Part shown: in pieces, positions 22,053 through 34,383 of the stretch
How positions within the stretch are numbered: the stretch's first letter is position 1
Layout of the letters: the number at the start of each line of letters is the position of its first letter
DNA from: Massospora cicadina
Lineage: Eukaryota > Entomophthoromycota > Entomophthoromycetes > Entomophthorales > Entomophthoraceae
Length of the DNA: 64,000 nucleotides
Assembly: GCA_022478985.1 (NCBI GenBank)
Contig: JAKSZP010009489.1
Location: forward strand, 48,384-112,383
Reading direction: 5' to 3'
Position numbers and translations under genes: made by a program
The notes under the pieces: model-generated
Told to the model about the DNA's origin: nothing
Database searches by the model: none
The model's input: the letters and a program-made list of their open reading frames with translations, nothing else

Positions 22053-24180
22053 ATGAATATGGATGATCAGCTTTCAGATTTTGCCCAAAAGTACAGCAAC
22101 AATGAAATGGAAACAAGCGATGTTTAGTTTATTGAATATTTTACCTCAAATTGTTCTGACAATGAAGAGGGGAACAGATACTCATTAGAGCTAATAGTGA
22201 CTGGAACAGGCCCAACTTTACCTTCTAATCTGGCTGAGTTTACCCAGGCTAACATCAAGGATATGCTGGAAACCCTGTTTTGAGGCTACCAGGTTGTTTC
22301 TTCACCAATTGATCTGAGCTTTGGTCTATTTTATTGCATGAAGGATTAAGCACTGAAGAACGAAATTTATCAAAAATATAGAGAAGCCACCATAGCTGGT
22401 TTGGCCCGAAGACTTCAGGAGAGTCAGGCCAACAAATATGAATATTTAGTTAATTTTGTGCAACCCTCTATTAAGCATGCTCAACGCATCTTTGCACATC
22501 AAAATCTTGAACTTTCTCACATTTACCGTATTCAAGATGAGGAACGGTCAGCCCATGCTTGCTTATTAGAGAAATTAGATACTTGATTTGCAGAAGTGCG
22601 CAAAGCAATTATTTCAAACACTGGAGCTGCAGCAGAAGCCCATGGCTGAATTGATGAGTTGGTAACTCAACTTAATGAAGGCGTCCCAAAGATAGCAACA
22701 CAGTGCTGAACAATTCAGGATTCTCAAGTCAGTGAAAACATGATATCACCAACCACTGCATCAGACTTAAGACGCAGTATAATTATGTTGCAGCCAATAC
22801 AGAAAACCTTCTCCAACAGGGTCAAGATTCAAGATAAACCCATAGAGAGTTGGAGGAAAAATATGTCAATTTGGAAAATTATATTCGAACAGAATTTTCA
22901 GCTATGCAGAAAGATTTTGAAGCTTTAGCCCAGTTACCTCTTACTACATTAGAACAACTGGATAATTCAGATATCAAGGCTGAATTAGCCAACGTATGGT
23001 CAAGTATTTCTGAACTTCATACTTCCAATACAATTTTATTTAATGAGAAAACCAATATGGAGAGTCAACTGGCACTTGCTAGAACAAGGATGTCAAGAAT
23101 GTCAGAAGAAATGAAGGCACTTTCGGCCCAAGTGACATTAGCTGAAGCAGATCTCTCTCAAGCCAACAAGGAAATTGAGTATCTCAAGACTAATAGTTGC
23201 AAATGTGCAACCAGTCTGGGGGGAGGGGAGGTTGACGAAGCAGCTCTAAAGGCATGCCAAAGTGCACTTAAGAAGCCAAATCAGTCCTGATTCTTGGAAA
23301 ACAGAGTCGAGCAATACAGATGATTATCATAAGGCAGATGAAGATTATGGGACGGATGTATCAAATACACAAACCATTTCACAAGTTCTTACTTCTATGC
23401 CCACTCCAAGTCATTCACAGCATCCCATTCTTTCTGAAGGTTCCCCAAGTTGGTCAAACTTAAGAAGAGAAACTGCCTCTCTAATTAGGGACGCAGGTAG
23501 AGATGACTTCAAACCACTTAATTTGCCAAAATTCAATAAAGATGACAATGTATACTCTTTCTTGAAGCTGTTTGAGAAGGCTATGCAAGGAGCATCCAAT
23601 CATGCAAAGGCGACAGCGCCTATCAATTGTCTAGACTCACACAGCGTAGACCTAGTAATGCCCTATTTAGGGGAAGATTGGTCTTAAAATGAGGCCCAAC
23701 AGGCCATCATTAAGGAATTCGGTGGGCCCGAAAAGCTGTCAACACGAAAAACAGAACTCTTAAATATTGATTTTAGACCTAATGAGTCTATCAAAGAGTT
23801 TGCCAATCAATTTTACCATGAAGCTCAAGTACTTCTCAGATCAAACATTATGACTGAATATGATGCATTAATCGCCATGGAACATGCTGTACAGCCATAT
23901 CGTGATTTGGAACGAGTAATAATTCCTGCTTTTAATTGTGATATGGAGACAAATAGACTTGTAGACTATTTACGCCGCTGTGCAAGAAGCTTTGATGCTC
24001 CAAATTAGCCAAACAATCTACAACGGGTACGCCCTCAACATAAAATTAGTAATATGTACCACAGTCAAGAAAGAAATGGGAATCTCAAGGAGCAGAAACC
24101 TGACCGTCCCAAATCTAGTGCTATCACTTGTCATCATTGTGGTAGAAAAGGGCACATCGCCAGCAAGTGTTATGCCTGAA
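22053..24180 (+). pseudogene. Element C gag with CCHC knuckle
   Basis: A likely start ATG lies at 22,053 (MNMDDQLSDFAQKY). Stops interrupt at 22,128, 22,280 and 22,347. A long predicted coiled coil occupies 22,850-23,270 (SELHTSNTILFNEKTNMESQ and following heptads). The capsid (23,500-24,000) reads LNLPKFNKDDNVYSFLKLFE and ESIKEFANQFYHEAQVLLRS. The nucleocapsid knuckle at about 24,129-24,170 is CHHCGRKGHIASKC. The frame changes near 23,280 and 23,990. Pol lies in a different frame. Confidence 0.8.
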
Positions 24181-24321
24181 TAGATGGGAAAACAGGAGTT
24201 AATGTGGCTTACAAAGTTGAAAAGGGCACAGATTTGGGAAAAGGGCAGGTGGAGTAGAGGCGGAATGCTCTACTACCACCCATCATGCTGAAAACATTCC
24301 TCCCAATCCTGACAAATTTTT

Positions 24322-26880
24322 GTGTCTGATTCAATTGGCAAAGATTCATTACATCATATTATGGCCGATGATGTATATATGGTTACAAATAGAACTCAAA
24401 AAGGCCAAAAATCAAGTGAAGCCTCAGAAGAGGCCCGAATAGAGGTGGCCAAACCATATGCCAAACAAATTATGGACCATGGCCTTGATCCTCACACTAC
24501 CCACTCTTGTGACCTGCCCTCCCTAAAATATGTACAGGTCACAATCCCTATGCAGACTCTGGCGGAAAACTTCCCTGAAATATGTTCTTGCCTCAAATTA
24601 CACTTGGAGTCGGGCAACTCTGAATCTATTCACTTAATAAACACTTCTGAACCATACTCTGAGTGTATCTATGCCAATATTGCTGTCAATAAGGTCCGTG
24701 TTTGGGCCATTATTGATAGTGGAGCCCCTTTAAATATCGTCAGCACTAAGTTGGTGAAGAAGTTGGGAATAGCCCCAGATGTTGCCCACGATCAAGAATA
24801 TGGCACTGCAGGAACACATACCTCCAGAGCTCTTGGGGCATATAGTGCCTTGCCTATATGAATTGGGTCTATATTAGTGTCCGCTCCAGCTATAGTCTTG
24901 CTGAATCAGAACTATGAGGTCCTTATTGGCACTGATTTTATGAGAAGATATGGAGTGGTCACTAGCCATAAGGATGATACCTTAACTATTTTGAACCAAG
25001 CCATCCCGATTTACTATACAAAAAATGCGAATTTGGGACTAAAGAAGCCTAATCTGTTTATTAATCTGGCCTATCAAGATGGAATAATCCCTATCGAATA
25101 TCATAAATCAAAGCGTCATGTCAAGGCCTTGCCAATGCAAATCCATGAGTCTAAGGGAATACCCCTCCAAGCAAACAAGGAGCTCACTCTGGACTCAGGA
25201 ATGCAGGCAGTAGTCCTGACTGGGCTAACAATTCAAATCCCAGAAGGACTTTATGGCGAAGTTTTTCAACTGTGGTCCCAAACTTGACTTAAACCTAATG
25301 TGGCGCCTGGAATAATTATTCCTGGACATCAAGAAATTAGTGTCCTCTGTACAAACATGCAGAATCGGCCAATCTTCATCAAAAGGCACCAGGTGGTTGC
25401 CTATCTCCATTTGATCCCTATAATGGAGATTGAATCTTTCCATGATTTTGGAACCCTGGATGAGCTAGGACTTCCTGATGATGAGTTGATATATGTTCAT
25501 AATGTCCTAACTGTGGCCGATTTAGGGGAACTAAATGATCAGGAAAAGGACCAAGTTTGGGGATTATTCGAGAAATACCATAAAATATTTGCTAGGGATG
25601 ATTTTGACCTTGGATGTGCAAGAGGAGTGATCCATATGATAGATACCCGACTGAGGCTGATTAGACGTTCAAAAACTGCTGAAGAAGTTGTGTCAAAGGA
25701 AATTAAAGAACTTCTTGATTGTGGCATGTTGATGCCATCCAAGAGCCCATGGGCTGCTCTGATTCTCATTGTAAAAAAGAAAGATGGGAGCAACCGGGTT
25801 GTTATTGACTACTGGAAGCTTATTAACATTACCAAAAAGGATTCCTACCCTCTTCCGCGAATTGAAGATGCACTAGACAGGCTTGGGGGTGCAAAGTTCT
25901 TCTCAGCAATGGATTTAACTAGTGGTTATTGGCAAATTGATCTGCCCAAAGCTGAGCGAGAAAAATGCGCCATTATTACCCAAGAGGGGTTATTTCAACC
26001 AACAAGGATGCCCCAAAGACTCTGCAATGCTCCAGCAACCTTCCAGAGAGCAATGGATTCCATACTGGGTGATCTTAAATTGTCATGTGTACTAGTATAA
26101 CTAGATGATATAAATGTATTCAGTCGTACCTTTGATGAACATCTGGAACACCTGGAAGAGGTTTTCAAGAGGTTAGCGGCTGCAAACTTGAAGATCAAGC
26201 CCAGGAAGTGTCAATTATTTAAGGACCAGTTGGAATACCTTGGGTTTGTAATTAATAAGGAAGGCTTCGGCCACAACCAGCCAAATTGGAAGCAATATCT
26301 AAGATGAAGTGGTTCAAATCCAAGCGAGATATTCAAGTATTTTTGGGTATGATTGGGTATTATCGCCGATTTATTGCTGACTTTACTCAAATTGGAGAAC
26401 CTTTATTTTATCTACTTAAGGATAAGGTCTCTTTTGAGTGGAATTCGGCCTGTCAGGAGGCATTTGACCAGCTTCGTTCAGCCCTAATAGTTGCACCAGT
26501 ATTACGCTATCCTAACTTTGACCGAGAATTCATCATTCAGACTGATGCGTCATTAACAGCAATTGGAGCTGTTTTGTCCCAAGTCGGAGAAGATGGCGAA
26601 GAGCACCTAGTAGCTTATGCTAGTTGGACCCTAAATACCCATGAAAGAAATTATACTGTAACAAAAAGAGAGTGTTTTACTGTTATATATGCCTATAAAC
26701 AGTTCTGAGTATACCTTCATGGAGTGCAATTCACCGTGGTTACTGATCATGCATCCCTAAGCTGGCTTAACAATTTAAAGGAGCCAGAAGGACGTTTGGC
26801 TCGCTGGGCACTTAAGTTGCAGGCTTATGACTATGCCATTAAGCACCGGCTGGTGCTAAGCATCAGAATGCAGATTGTTT
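24322..26880 (+). pseudogene. Element C protease, RT and RNase H
   Basis: The protease motif is VWAIIDSGAPLNIVSTKLVK (DSGA) near 24,700. A TGA at 24,859 and another at 25,285 break the frame. RT runs 25,300-26,280 with MPSKSPWAALILIVKKKDGS, MDLTSGYWQIDL and LCNAPATFQRAMD. In the catalytic box the Tyr codon of Y-LDD is TAA (26,098-26,100). RNase H follows a frameshift near 26,270 and has IIQTDASLTAIGAVL, TKRECFTVIYAYKQF then a TGA for Trp, and [10 protein letters not shown]. It is recognisable but inactive. Confidence 0.88.
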
Positions 26881-28130
26881 GTCCCGTCTGCCCATCATAG
26901 CAACTCTCTGCCAGCCGGCGGATGCCTTGTTCCAGAAGATGGTTAATGGGACTTTTGCCTATGAGCCCAAACAAGTGCAGAAAATTCTCTCTGAATTAAG
27001 AAAAGATACCCAGACTGAAAAAGGAGTCTTATTCAAAGTGATTGATGGAAAGAAATATACATTTCCACGTCCCTCAGCTCGAGCAGATCTAATTTTGGCT
27101 GCTCATAAGGCCACTGGCCATGGAGACTTTAAGAAAACCAAGGAGCAGCTTAAGCAAAATTACTATTGGGAATCAATGCATTTTGACATCCATGAAACTT
27201 TGAGCTGTTGCCAAGAGTGTCAAGGGGAAAACCCTTCCGAAAAGCTACTTCATACCACCTTGTTTGGCCCAAATTTGCTTGGCACACTATATCTATAGAT
27301 GTGGTTGGACCCCTCCCAATTAGCAATGTGAAAGCCAAATATATTATTGTGGCAGTTGATCACTTAACAAATTGGGTCGAAGCCAGGGCTATTCGTGACT
27401 TAGGAGCCTCAACAACTGCTAAATTTATCTTGGAGCAAGTTATTCATTGGTACAGATGTCCTCAATTCATATTGACATATAATGGCACAAATTTCACTGC
27501 TTTATTCTCCAGAAGCTTAATGAACTAATGGGGGTGCATGGTGTTCTGTCAACTCCATACCACCCAGAGACAAATGGTGCAGTATAACGAGTTAATGGAA
27601 CACTTGACAATATCCTAAGGAAGCTGACTTCTCAGAAGCCCTCTGAATGAAGCACATTTCTCAGTTTGGCCATTTTTGCCTACAACATCTCTTACCATTC
27701 AGCCACAAAGATGTCTCCATTCCAACTTCTGTATGGGAAGCATCCAGCCTTACCACCATTGGTGTATTCTTTATTACAAGAACCCCAGGAATTGAGCTAT
27801 TCTCAGTATGTCGAGAGGCTTGCAGAGACCTTAATTAAGCTGCAAGCCCAGGCTTTTGATAATAACTTCAAACTTCGTAAGACCCAACATGAAAAAGATC
27901 AAAAAACCTGATACAATCTGCCCAAATTTGCTGTGGGTGATGAAGCATTATTTTGTAATACCCATGGTTCAGGATGAATTCACAAGTTAAATCACATTTG
28001 GGTTGGTCCATTTGAAGTTATTGAGAAGACCTCAAACTTTTCTTACACTACTAAGGAGAAAAATTTGGGTCATGTATATAATTGAGTCCATGCTAAATTC
28101 CTAAGAAAGTTTAAAAAGCAGCCCGATTAG
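26880..28130 (+). pseudogene. Element C integrase
   Basis: The zinc finger is HKATGHGDFKKTKEQLKQN...CCQEC (27,105-27,220). The catalytic core starts ISIDVVGPLPISN near 27,290 after a frameshift. VERVNG is damaged by TAA at 27,588. FAYNISYHSATKMSPFQLLYG at 27,670 and the tail IWVGPFEVIEKTSNFSYTT, then VHAKFLRKFKKQ, end with TAG near 28,130. No chromodomain is present. Integrase would act on element cDNA in the nucleus. Confidence 0.85.
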
Positions 28131-28337
28131 AAGAGAGGAATTTTATTTTAAGCATATATAATTAATTGAAACTAATAGTTATGAGAAAGATTAATAATAA
28201 AATGAAAAAATAATATATACTAAATCAAAAAAAAATTATCATCTATATACATAGTAAAAAAAGAGAATAAGATTTTATATTTTAAGTAATAAGAAACTAT
28301 AAATTCTAATAAATAAAATGAATTTTATTCCTCAGTT
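28131..28337. other. AT-rich spacer in element C
   Basis: About 200 bases between integrase and the antisense ORF are strongly AT-rich, with poly-A and poly-T runs. They could hold 3' processing signals for both converging genes; nothing specific is proven. Confidence 0.4.
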
Positions 28338-29363
28338 TCAAGGGGGAGGTGACTCTGAACCTGAACCTTCATCTTTGCGCACCAATTTAGCCCAGTCTAG
28401 TTGCTGGGTGACAAGAAAAAGGGCTGTAATGGCATAGAGCCAGATGCGCCGCGCACTTGTTGAAGATGACTCCCAGCGAACAATGGGGAGAGGAGGCACA
28501 AACCCATTTATAGTTACCCAATTGATCCTGCAATCAGGCAGGAAGCATGCGCCCAAGAGAAGACAGTCAACTAGGAAATCAGTTTGATACTGATAAATTT
28601 CTGGGGTCAACAATCTAACACGATAAACCAGGGTTTTCCACCACTCAATTAGAGGGAGAACATGCAACAAACGACCTGAAGGCATCCAGTCAGGGAAAAG
28701 GCGCATAAGATGGCCGATTACAGCCATCCTGGGGAGGTATTCATCAGCTTTATCCTGATGAAGGGCCTCAAAAACTGCCCAAATGGCTGAGCGAAAATGA
28801 ACATCTTGAACGTCATGGGTATTCAAACCCAAAGAGGAAGCAAAATTGGGCTGATTCTCAATTGGCTCAGACCAGGAACCAAAGACCTCCTCCACAGAGC
28901 TATCAACCTGAACAAACTCTTGAAGTCAAACAGAAGTATCTTCAGCCAACAAAATATGAACAGGGTTATAGAGATGATCATATTCAGCCCAAGTTTTGCT
29001 GAGCAGTTGGCCTCGACAAGAATAGTTGGCCAACCCCAGCAGTGCACTGTAGTTTTGGGCCATTGGGAAATGGCCAAGTACAAAGAGAAACTCTGCCAGA
29101 AGATCACCATCTTGATAAACTAGATGGAGCAAAAAGGTTGGCTCTCTTGGGTCAAAAGAGCGGCCAAAGTTGTCTGCTGTGGCAGTTGTGGAAGCATGAG
29201 ATCTGAGCTCATACCCTATCAATCCTTGAGTAGGATCCACAACTTGGACAACTTCCTCCTCAATGATGGTTTTGGGCCAAGTTGACGTCATAACAGTTGG
29301 CGCAGAAAAAAGCTGGCCCAACTCTGTTGCCCAGAGTGAGCCCAAAAACAAATTCATACGCAT
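28338..29363 (-). pseudogene. Antisense accessory ORF of element C, about 341 aa
   Basis: On the strand opposite gag-pol one frame stays open from about 29,450 down to 28,338, broken by a single TGA at 28,926-28,928 (context fits CGA to TGA). The likely start is ATG at 29,361-29,363 (MRMNLFLGSLW). The product would be about 341 residues: an acidic patch (TIIEEEVVQVVD), a Trp- and Leu-rich middle (LPLIEWWKTLVYRVRLLTPE) and a hydrophobic stretch near the end (RRIWLYAITALFLVTQQ), then a polar tail GSGSESPPP. I recognise no family. Its coding look is the long single-frame opening in a region of higher GC than its flanks. Additional ORFs between integrase and 3' LTR, some antisense, are known in plant Gypsy elements; homology to those is not shown. 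Confidence 0.65.
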
Positions 29364-29500
29364 GGTTCTGGGAAGACGAGTAAACTGATGCCACTGTTTG
29401 GGCTTGAGGGAAGTGACAAAATTGCTTATGCAGAGGATGAGCTGTTTTCAGATATTGAAAATGAATTTGGGAAAATTCAGGGTTTATATTCCAGTCAAGT

Positions 29501-29509
29501 GGGGGGAAA
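29501..29509 (+). promoter_or_regulatory. Polypurine tract of element C
   Basis: GGGGGGAAA directly abuts the 3' LTR start at 29,510, the expected position of the plus-strand primer. Confidence 0.8.
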
Positions 29510-30664
29510 TGTTAGATTTTGATGGTTGAGTCAAAAATAAACCCTTTGAGAAAACCATCAATGCTGATAGATTACTTCCATTGATAGATCCTTTGATTCT
29601 CCCAAATCATCTGCATAATTCGATAAATCAGATTCACCTCATAACCGCTCTAATCACATTTGAGGTGCCCAATTATTGTAGCTAATAATAGCTTAGATAT
29701 TATATTATGGCTAATTATGGGTACACTTGGGTGCAAAGTGGTCCCATGGCATTAACTAAATTGCACCTCCTAAATTAGTACATTAATCTTGATGCACTAA
29801 GGCGGAAGTTGGGTTTGATTTAATGAAATTGACAATTAAGCACTTAAACATAGTCATCCCAATTATGGGCATAATTAGTGCTATTGAGAGGCTTGCCAAT
29901 GTCCTAAATTGGGGTACATCATCTTTTATGATCATATATTTTTTATTCCCCATTTATTGTTAGATGTTGAGTTATGATGTAGCTCTAATCGGGAAGATTT
30001 TGATGTTGGGTTCAAAACCCAAAGTTGTCCTGATTATGAGAATAAAATGCCTTAAATCGGGCTGAAATGATTGTTATTTTTAGTCAATTCATGGGCAAAA
30101 TTGACTTGGGGATTTTTTATAATTATTGCCATGACCAGCAGAGGATTGGCATAATATGAATGAACTCATCTAATAGATGAGTTTGGCCAGGAGATGCCTG
30201 AGAGGTATATAATACTGGCACCTGGCTGATTAATAAATCATCAACTAAATCAATTAATCATCATTTACTAGTTTGTTGATCATTGTTAACTACTGTCGCT
30301 TAGTTTATTAATTATTATCCATCTGTCATCTGTCAGATATTTGTATCTGTTGCCATTACATTTATATTAGATAGTTGTGTGTGTTTATTCTTCCCTAAGA
30401 GAAGTAATAGTTGCCTGCTGGAGAAGTAGTCCCAATTATAGAGGAATAATTTCCTGATTTTGTACAAAGACAGAAGGTCTTGTATTTGTTAGTGTCAGTA
30501 AACTTAAGAATGGTGAGTACACCGGAGTTACTTGGCTATTATTGAGGATTATTGGAGAATCTACTTCCCAATTATGAGCAGGAGTTCCATTTAAAAAGTG
30601 AGTCTATATCCTCAATTTCACTATTAAGTTATTTTAGCTTGCACCATCAGCTGAAAACTTAACA
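29510..30664 (+). repeat. 3' LTR of element C
   Basis: 1,155 bp, same length as the 5' LTR, TGTTAG...AACA. The TATA-like TATATAA is at 30,206-30,212. The TSD GTGAG follows. Confidence 0.93.
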
Positions 30665-30669
30665 GTGAG

Positions 30670-31091
30670 CCTTGAGATTGAGCAATAGATTATGTCAATG
30701 CAAAGCAAATCAATTGAAGTAATAATGGTTTGTCAAATTGAGGGAATTCCGCCAAAGCCTTGATGATATAATGAAACCCATAAATTTGTAGCAAATAGAG
30801 AATTACTAAGTAGAAGGGTTGAAACTGACCAGGAATTTAAGGATTAAGAGTGAAGCATCAGAACAAGAAGAGTGAGGCCTTTTTGAAGAGTAAGAAAGGA
30901 AGGACGGGTTAACAGAAGTAGCCATTATATATTAAATAAAGTGGTATTGTCAGGGTGATAGCTCCTTATATAATTACTTTATTATCTATTATTGAGTATC
31001 AGCGATCATCATATAACCTGTCCGTTGATCTGTTGGTTTTAGATTGTGCACCCAACTCAGTAAAATCAACCAAATCCAGCCAAATATAACA
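30670..31091 (+). repeat. 3' LTR of element A, second part
   Basis: It continues the LTR cut at 20,856 and ends AAATATAACA. It is homologous to 1-211 and, in reverse, to 40,891-41,310. TAGTA immediately follows and belongs to element F. Confidence 0.8.
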
Positions 31092-31880
31092 TAGTAACTC
31101 CAGAAGCAAGGGATTTGATGGAGTATTCATCCCCTCGCTTATATGTGGCAACAAAAGGTCCCTCCCAGATGGGCCCAAACTTCACTCCTAGGGGTGATCC
31201 AATTGTAATATAGTACCAAGTCTGATACTTGGAAGGAAGGAAGAGGGGCCCAGCTCACATTAGCAGCTTGGCCTTCTTTAGTGACAGTTTTTGCCAAGTT
31301 AGTCATAGCCTCTGATTGTAATTGGATGATGTGCTGGGCTAACTTTTTCATGGCTTGTTCCGGGCCAATCTTATCAGAAAAATATCTTTGACTAATAAAG
31401 CAGTCATCCCAGGTTCTTGCCCATACAACACAAGGAAAAGGGACATTTTGAGGATGCGATGGTAACTAATACAATAGGCCATGAGCACGCTGGGTAGGTC
31501 GAGATCCCAGTAAAGAGGGTCTGAATTGGCCATTTTGCAGAGTATAAAGACTAGGTTTCCATTAACTCTTTCTACGGCACCATTTGTGGATGGGTTGTAG
31601 GAGGCCAAGAAGAGTTGTTGCGTTCCTATGGAGGTGACAAGGATCTTTATCACTTGGGAGGTAAAGTTTTTCTCATTGTCACAAAGGAGGACCTGGGGCA
31701 ACCATTCTGCGTTAAGATATATTGATGTGAGAATGTAGCAGTGGCTTTGGCAATCTGAGCGGGGAGAGCAACAGCTTCTAGCCAATTTGGTGAAATGATC
31801 AATTTCAACCAAGATATAGTAATTTCCCCCGGTAGTCTGAGGGAGAGGACCTACCACATCCAAACTTAGGGTGTGGAAGG
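31092..31880 (-). pseudogene. Element F integrase fragment
   Basis: Reading leftward, MDVVGPLPQTTGGNYYILVEIDHFTK is followed by LLCDNEKNFTSQV, NGAVERVNGNLVFIL and MKKLAQHIIQLQSEAM, all collinear with E integrase. The C-terminus is cut at 31,092 by element A. A frame change occurs near 31,350. Confidence 0.8.
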
Positions 31881-33755
31881 GTCGTTATGCGTCGTAGGTT
31901 GGTTTTGATAATAGGTCTTAAAGCTGGATTGTTTTTTACAGGTCAGACAAGCATTTGGGTCTTCATCTATGCTCTCCTTTATGTCCTCCCAGTAGTACCA
32001 CTCTTTAGCCCAATTGTGTGTGTTTTGGACTCCACCATGGCTCATTGTAGTGTGAGACTCTGGGATCACAGATACTCGCTCTGACGGCCATATGTAGGGC
32101 AAACAATTGACCCCTACTTTCTTATATAACATCACACTCTCCACCTTGGTGTTGCATGAGTGTTGAACTAGCATCTTTTGCACTGGTTCATCCTCATCAT
32201 CCCACGCGTCAGGAGTCATTAGGAGGTCATGTAACCTCTCAGATTCACTATTGTCCATATGAAAGACAGGCAGCCGCTTCAACCCATCAACTTTTTGTAT
32301 GGCGAGTTCCTGCCCAATGCTTAATTGTCATGTCATAATGCCAGAGCTTCAAAGCCCAGCGATCCAATTGTCTCGTCGGGTCCTTCATATTCTGAAACCA
32401 ATTTATAGATGCATGGTCATTAATTAAATTGAAGGAAGTCCCACATAAGAAGTGGTGATAGACTTCATGGCGAGCAAGACAGCAAGGCATTTTTTCTCAA
32501 TGACGCTGTAGTTACATTTGGCTTTTAAGAGCATCTTGCTGAATTAGGACACGAGTTGGTCAACCCCATGCTCATCCAGTTGATCCAAAATAGCTCAAAC
32601 AGTCTAATTAGAGGCATCTATGAACAACATGGAAAGATTGCCATAGTCAGGGTGGCGGGTAATCATCCTTCTTTGCAATAACTCCTTCAAGATCTCAAAA
32701 GCGGCATTTTGTTCAGCACCCCAATGAAAAGGAGTGTTCTTAGCCAAGAGGCGGACTAGGGGCTCAATAAGTGGGCGAACTTGAGGATGAACTGATGGTA
32801 ATACCCCATCATGCCCAGAAATACCTGATTATCCCGCAGATTCTTAGGAGGAGGCAATTTGCTATGATTTCAACCTTATCCTGTAGGGGTTGGATTCCCT
32901 CCTGAGAGATGGCGTGTCCCAAAAAATTAATTTCTTTTGGAATAAAGTGCACTTGGATATTTTCAACTTGATATTAGACTCATGTAGGCGCTGAAACACC
33001 TCCTTAAGGTGAGTAAGATGTTCGTTGAAGGTCTTGGAGGATACCGTGATGTCATCAAGATAAACAATGACGCAACTTAACTTCAGATCCTGCAGGATAT
33101 GGTCCGTGGATCGCTGTAAAGTTGCAAGTGCGTTGCACAGCCCTTGAGGTAGCTGGTTAAGTTGGAAGAGACCCTCGCTGCAAATAAGAGCGCATTTCTC
33201 ATGATCTTAAGGAGAAAGGTCCATTTGCCAATAACCGCTAGCCAAGTCTATGAAGGATAAGTAGTTAGAGCTGGAGAGTTAGGCTAGGGCGTCGTCAATG
33301 CAGGGGATAGTATAGCTATCCTTCTTTTTGAGCTTTCAATTTGAGGTAGTCCATAAATACCTGATGACCTCCATTTTTCTCTTTTATAAGCAGAAGTGGG
33401 GACTACTAAGGACTTTGGGAGGGCACCAGAAGCCCAGCAAGCAGCAACTTTTTGTGCTCTGTTCGCATCTTTGGTTATTCAACTTTTGCTAGCAATAGGG
33501 TGGATCAGATAGTGAGAGTATCTCCAACGTCAATGGTATGAGTCTAATCCTTCAAATGTCCATAGTCAGTTTCAAATTTGGAGAAAATGTCGCTATAGGA
33601 CTACAATAAAGAATGAACTTTATTAACTCTGTGTGGGTTAGATCCTCAGAGATATGTACAGTGGCAAGGTACATAATGATTGATCATCAGGTAGGCCCAT
33701 ATCTTCCATGTACCTGATACAGTGAACTTTCTTGATGTCCTCAATGATCGCTCAA
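31866..33755 (-). pseudogene. Element F RT and RNase H remains
   Basis: Short frames match E pol: the zinc finger HTTMSHGGVQNTHNWAKEWYYWE, RNase H pieces (FNLINDHASINWFQN near 32,400) and RT text to 33,500, including a region corresponding to the YLDD box near 33,050. Stops and indels are frequent throughout. The protease is absent because of the internal deletion. Confidence 0.75.
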
Positions 33756-34165
33756 CAAAATGAGGGGATCAATTCTCCCTCTTGCAGACTAATGCACATA
33801 AAGGCCTGTGATTGCCTTTATATATATAGGTAGAGCCAAATTCTTTAATAAATTCTTGTTTAACCTCCGCCCAGGTGCTGAGGTTAGCCATGCTGGGAAC
33901 CATTATCTCATGGGCCATACAATTCAAGCAGGGTAGGATATATTTGGTTTTTTGATCGTCAGTTGCTCCTTCCATAGCAGATTCAAAAACATAGATGAAG
34001 TAATACAGCCCTCACCCAAGGTGAACTTGTCTCTGAAAGGGGTTTTTTTAATGGCATGGAAAGCCCCATAAGGGCTTTTTAATGAGTGCCTCTTAAGCCT
34101 TTTAAGATGAGACAAAACACTGGCTAACTATTGTTCCAGAATAGCTAGTTTTAAGTATAATGCAG
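33756..34165 (-). pseudogene. Element F gag N-terminal remnant
   Basis: MEGATDDQKTKYILPCLNCM, MVPSMANLSTWAEVKQEFIKEFGS and an upstream SHLKRLKRHSLKSPYGAF match E gag residues of about 10-125. The gene is joined by deletion to pol sequence near 33,755. Confidence 0.75.
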
Positions 34166-34254
34166 CGGGGAGATTGTGAGGGTTAAATTACAACCAACCT
34201 CCATTTTTCAGTAAGATTTTTGTGGTGTACAGGACCCCCTTTAGTGAGCACACT

Positions 34255-34383
34255 TGCTTGGATCTGAGCTTTTTTATGCTCGCTGGTTCTAGTTAACCCC
34301 AGATTCTAATGACATAGAAGTGACAGAAATTGTGGAACTCTTAGCTGATGGAATAAATATTTTTAGAATTTTTACACCACTAT
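34255..34383 (-). repeat. 5' LTR of element F, inner piece
   Basis: TGCTTGGATCTGAGCTTTTTT matches TGTTGGATTCTTGGCCC...TTT of the E LTR. ORF1-only copy 2 interrupts after the duplication GAATTTTTACACCACTAT. Confidence 0.7.

Larger units (their letters stand above)
20857..30664 (+). mobile_element. Ty3/Gypsy element C with antisense ORF
   Basis: A 9.8-kb element has two 1,155-bp LTRs (20,857-22,011 and 29,510-30,664) and a perfect 5-bp TSD, GTGAG, at 20,852-20,856 and 30,665-30,669. It holds a coiled-coil gag with CCHC knuckle, protease, RT, RNase H and integrase on the plus strand. An extra long ORF on the minus strand lies between integrase and the 3' LTR. It sits inside the 3' LTR of A. In-frame stops are mostly TGA or TAG at places expected to be CGA or CAG. 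Its pol is diverged from A/B but clearly related. Confidence 0.93.
1..31091 (+). mobile_element. Ty3/Gypsy element A, decayed host of a nested cluster
   Basis: Element A is reconstructed from collinear pieces: LTR end (1-211), gag (about 380-1,480), protease (about 1,760-2,416), RT (9,018-9,694), RNase H and integrase (17,022-17,336 and 19,289-20,786) and a 3' LTR split into 20,787-20,856 and 30,670-31,091. The pieces join in register when elements E, D, ORF1-only copy 1 and C are removed. For example, RT resumes across the D insertion exactly as in the related element B. Domain order gag-PR-RT-RH-IN is Ty3/Gypsy. Every ORF is broken by stops and indels, so it is an old copy. Its left end lies outside the window. 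Its right end (31,092, TAGTA) opens inside element F, at a site matching E positions near 3,282. Confidence 0.85.

Noticed and set aside
20857..30664. UGA reassigned as a sense codon, because many in-frame TGA interrupt otherwise good pol frames
   Set aside because: TGA stands for both Arg (CGA) and Trp (TGG), TAG and TAA also interrupt, and RAD52 has no internal TGA. CpG and G-to-A decay explains it.
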